Assembly: GCA_031275145.1 (NCBI GenBank)
Contig: JAISPE010000057.1
Coordinates: 1 to 5,681 of the forward strand
Direction: 5' to 3'
Origin: Prevotellaceae bacterium
GTDB lineage: Bacteria > Bacteroidota > Bacteroidia > Bacteroidales > UBA932
DNA: 5,681 nt
Position 1 is the stretch's first letter. Each line of letters opens with the position of its first letter. Under the pieces are notes generated by a model that saw nothing but the letters and a program-made list of their open reading frames with translations, searched no databases and had not been told where the DNA came from. Shown here piece by piece: positions 5,475-5,681 of the stretch. The translations under genes and the position numbers were made by a program.

Positions 5475-5514
5475 TTGTCGTTATGTTTTAATAAATTATA
5501 CTCTATATTTTAAC

Positions 5515-5648
5515 CAATTTCTCACCGTCTTTTAATCAATTTCTCACCGTCTCTTACGCATGACACCTACGTCCTGTTATAATGAGACCTGCATCCTGTC
5601 GCAATAAGACCTACGTCTTACTATGATGAGATGCAGGTCGCAAAGATA
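5515..5648. repeat. Degenerate 22-bp tandem array in the leader of the HU-like gene
   Basis: Six units keep strict phase: a GTC or ATC triplet stands at 5527, 5549, 5571, 5593, 5615 and 5637, each exactly 22 bp apart. The two gene-proximal units share CAATTTCTCACCGTCT (5515-5530 and 5537-5552). The next three share a (G/C)ACCTRCRTC core (5564-5573, 5586-5595, 5608-5617). The core forms small dyads, best in AAGAC-CTAC-GTCTT (5606-5619), and GACCTGCATC (5586-5595) recurs inverted as GATGCAGGTC (5630-5639). The period is not a multiple of 3, so it is not a coding repeat. It is near two DNA turns, which suits protein binding on one face of the helix. Confidence 0.8.
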
Positions 5649-5672
5649 ATACATTCTTTTGAATTATCTAAA
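5641..5672 (-). promoter_or_regulatory. Probable promoter of the HU-like gene
   Basis: On the minus strand TATCTTTG (5648-5641) is an exact TAnnTTTG. The -33 region, 19 bp further up, reads TTTAG (5672-5668), one change from TTTG. Initiation near 5635 would place the whole 22-bp array in a leader of about 160 nt ahead of the start codon at 5474. No second TAnnTTTG is seen closer to the gene. Confidence 0.55.
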
Positions 5673-5681
5673 TATTCATGC

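Noticed and set aside
5097..5513. Plus-strand open frames of 138 and 119 residues opposite the HU-like gene
   Set aside because: The minus-strand frame carries the HU signature IDGFGTF and a family-typical N-terminus; the opposite frames have no recognisable domain.
5515..5648. 22-bp array as a CRISPR array or an iteron origin
   Set aside because: Units are contiguous and degenerate with no unique spacers, and there is no replication initiator gene; the position in the leader of an HU-like gene favours a regulatory role.

Overview
The window looks like chromosomal DNA of a Bacteroidota bacterium, most likely order Bacteroidales; I cannot place the genus. The pointers are: start codons with no Shine-Dalgarno but A/T-rich leaders; three sites matching or close to the phylum promoter pattern (TTTG, 19-21 bp, TAnnTTTG); two short-spacer exported lipoproteins; an HU-like protein of the type expanded in this phylum; and a free-standing S23-type four-helix-bundle gene. 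Nothing resembles a phage, a transposase or a CRISPR array.

Left part, all genes on the minus strand: a window-truncated cyclase/formamidase-family gene (1-221), a small S23/four-helix-bundle gene (369-731) and an orphan PstS-like phosphate-binding lipoprotein (872-1924). Both intergenic gaps are filled by copies of one long hairpin repeat, with a nearly identical 48-bp core and arms of 7-bp units. The S23 gene is therefore bracketed by direct copies of a hairpin. This is the best candidate in the window for a poorly described mobile or self-propagating unit.

Middle: a divergent intergenic region (1925-2138) carries a near-ideal promoter for the PstS-like gene, overlaid by two interleaved inverted repeats that look like operators. 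To the right, a secreted GH30-family glycosidase (2139-3578) and serine hydroxymethyltransferase glyA (3586-4863) lie 7 bp apart and are probably co-transcribed.

Right part: directly after glyA, a textbook promoter drives no protein gene. It is followed by about 150 nt of foldable sequence ending in a 12-bp stem and T-tracts, so I call a stand-alone small RNA that may be a 6S-like (Bacteroidales-1 type) RNA. Facing it is an HU-like DNA-binding protein gene (5079-5474, minus). Its leader of about 160 nt holds a degenerate array with a strict 22-bp period and small dyads, a plausible site for autoregulation or nucleoid-protein binding.
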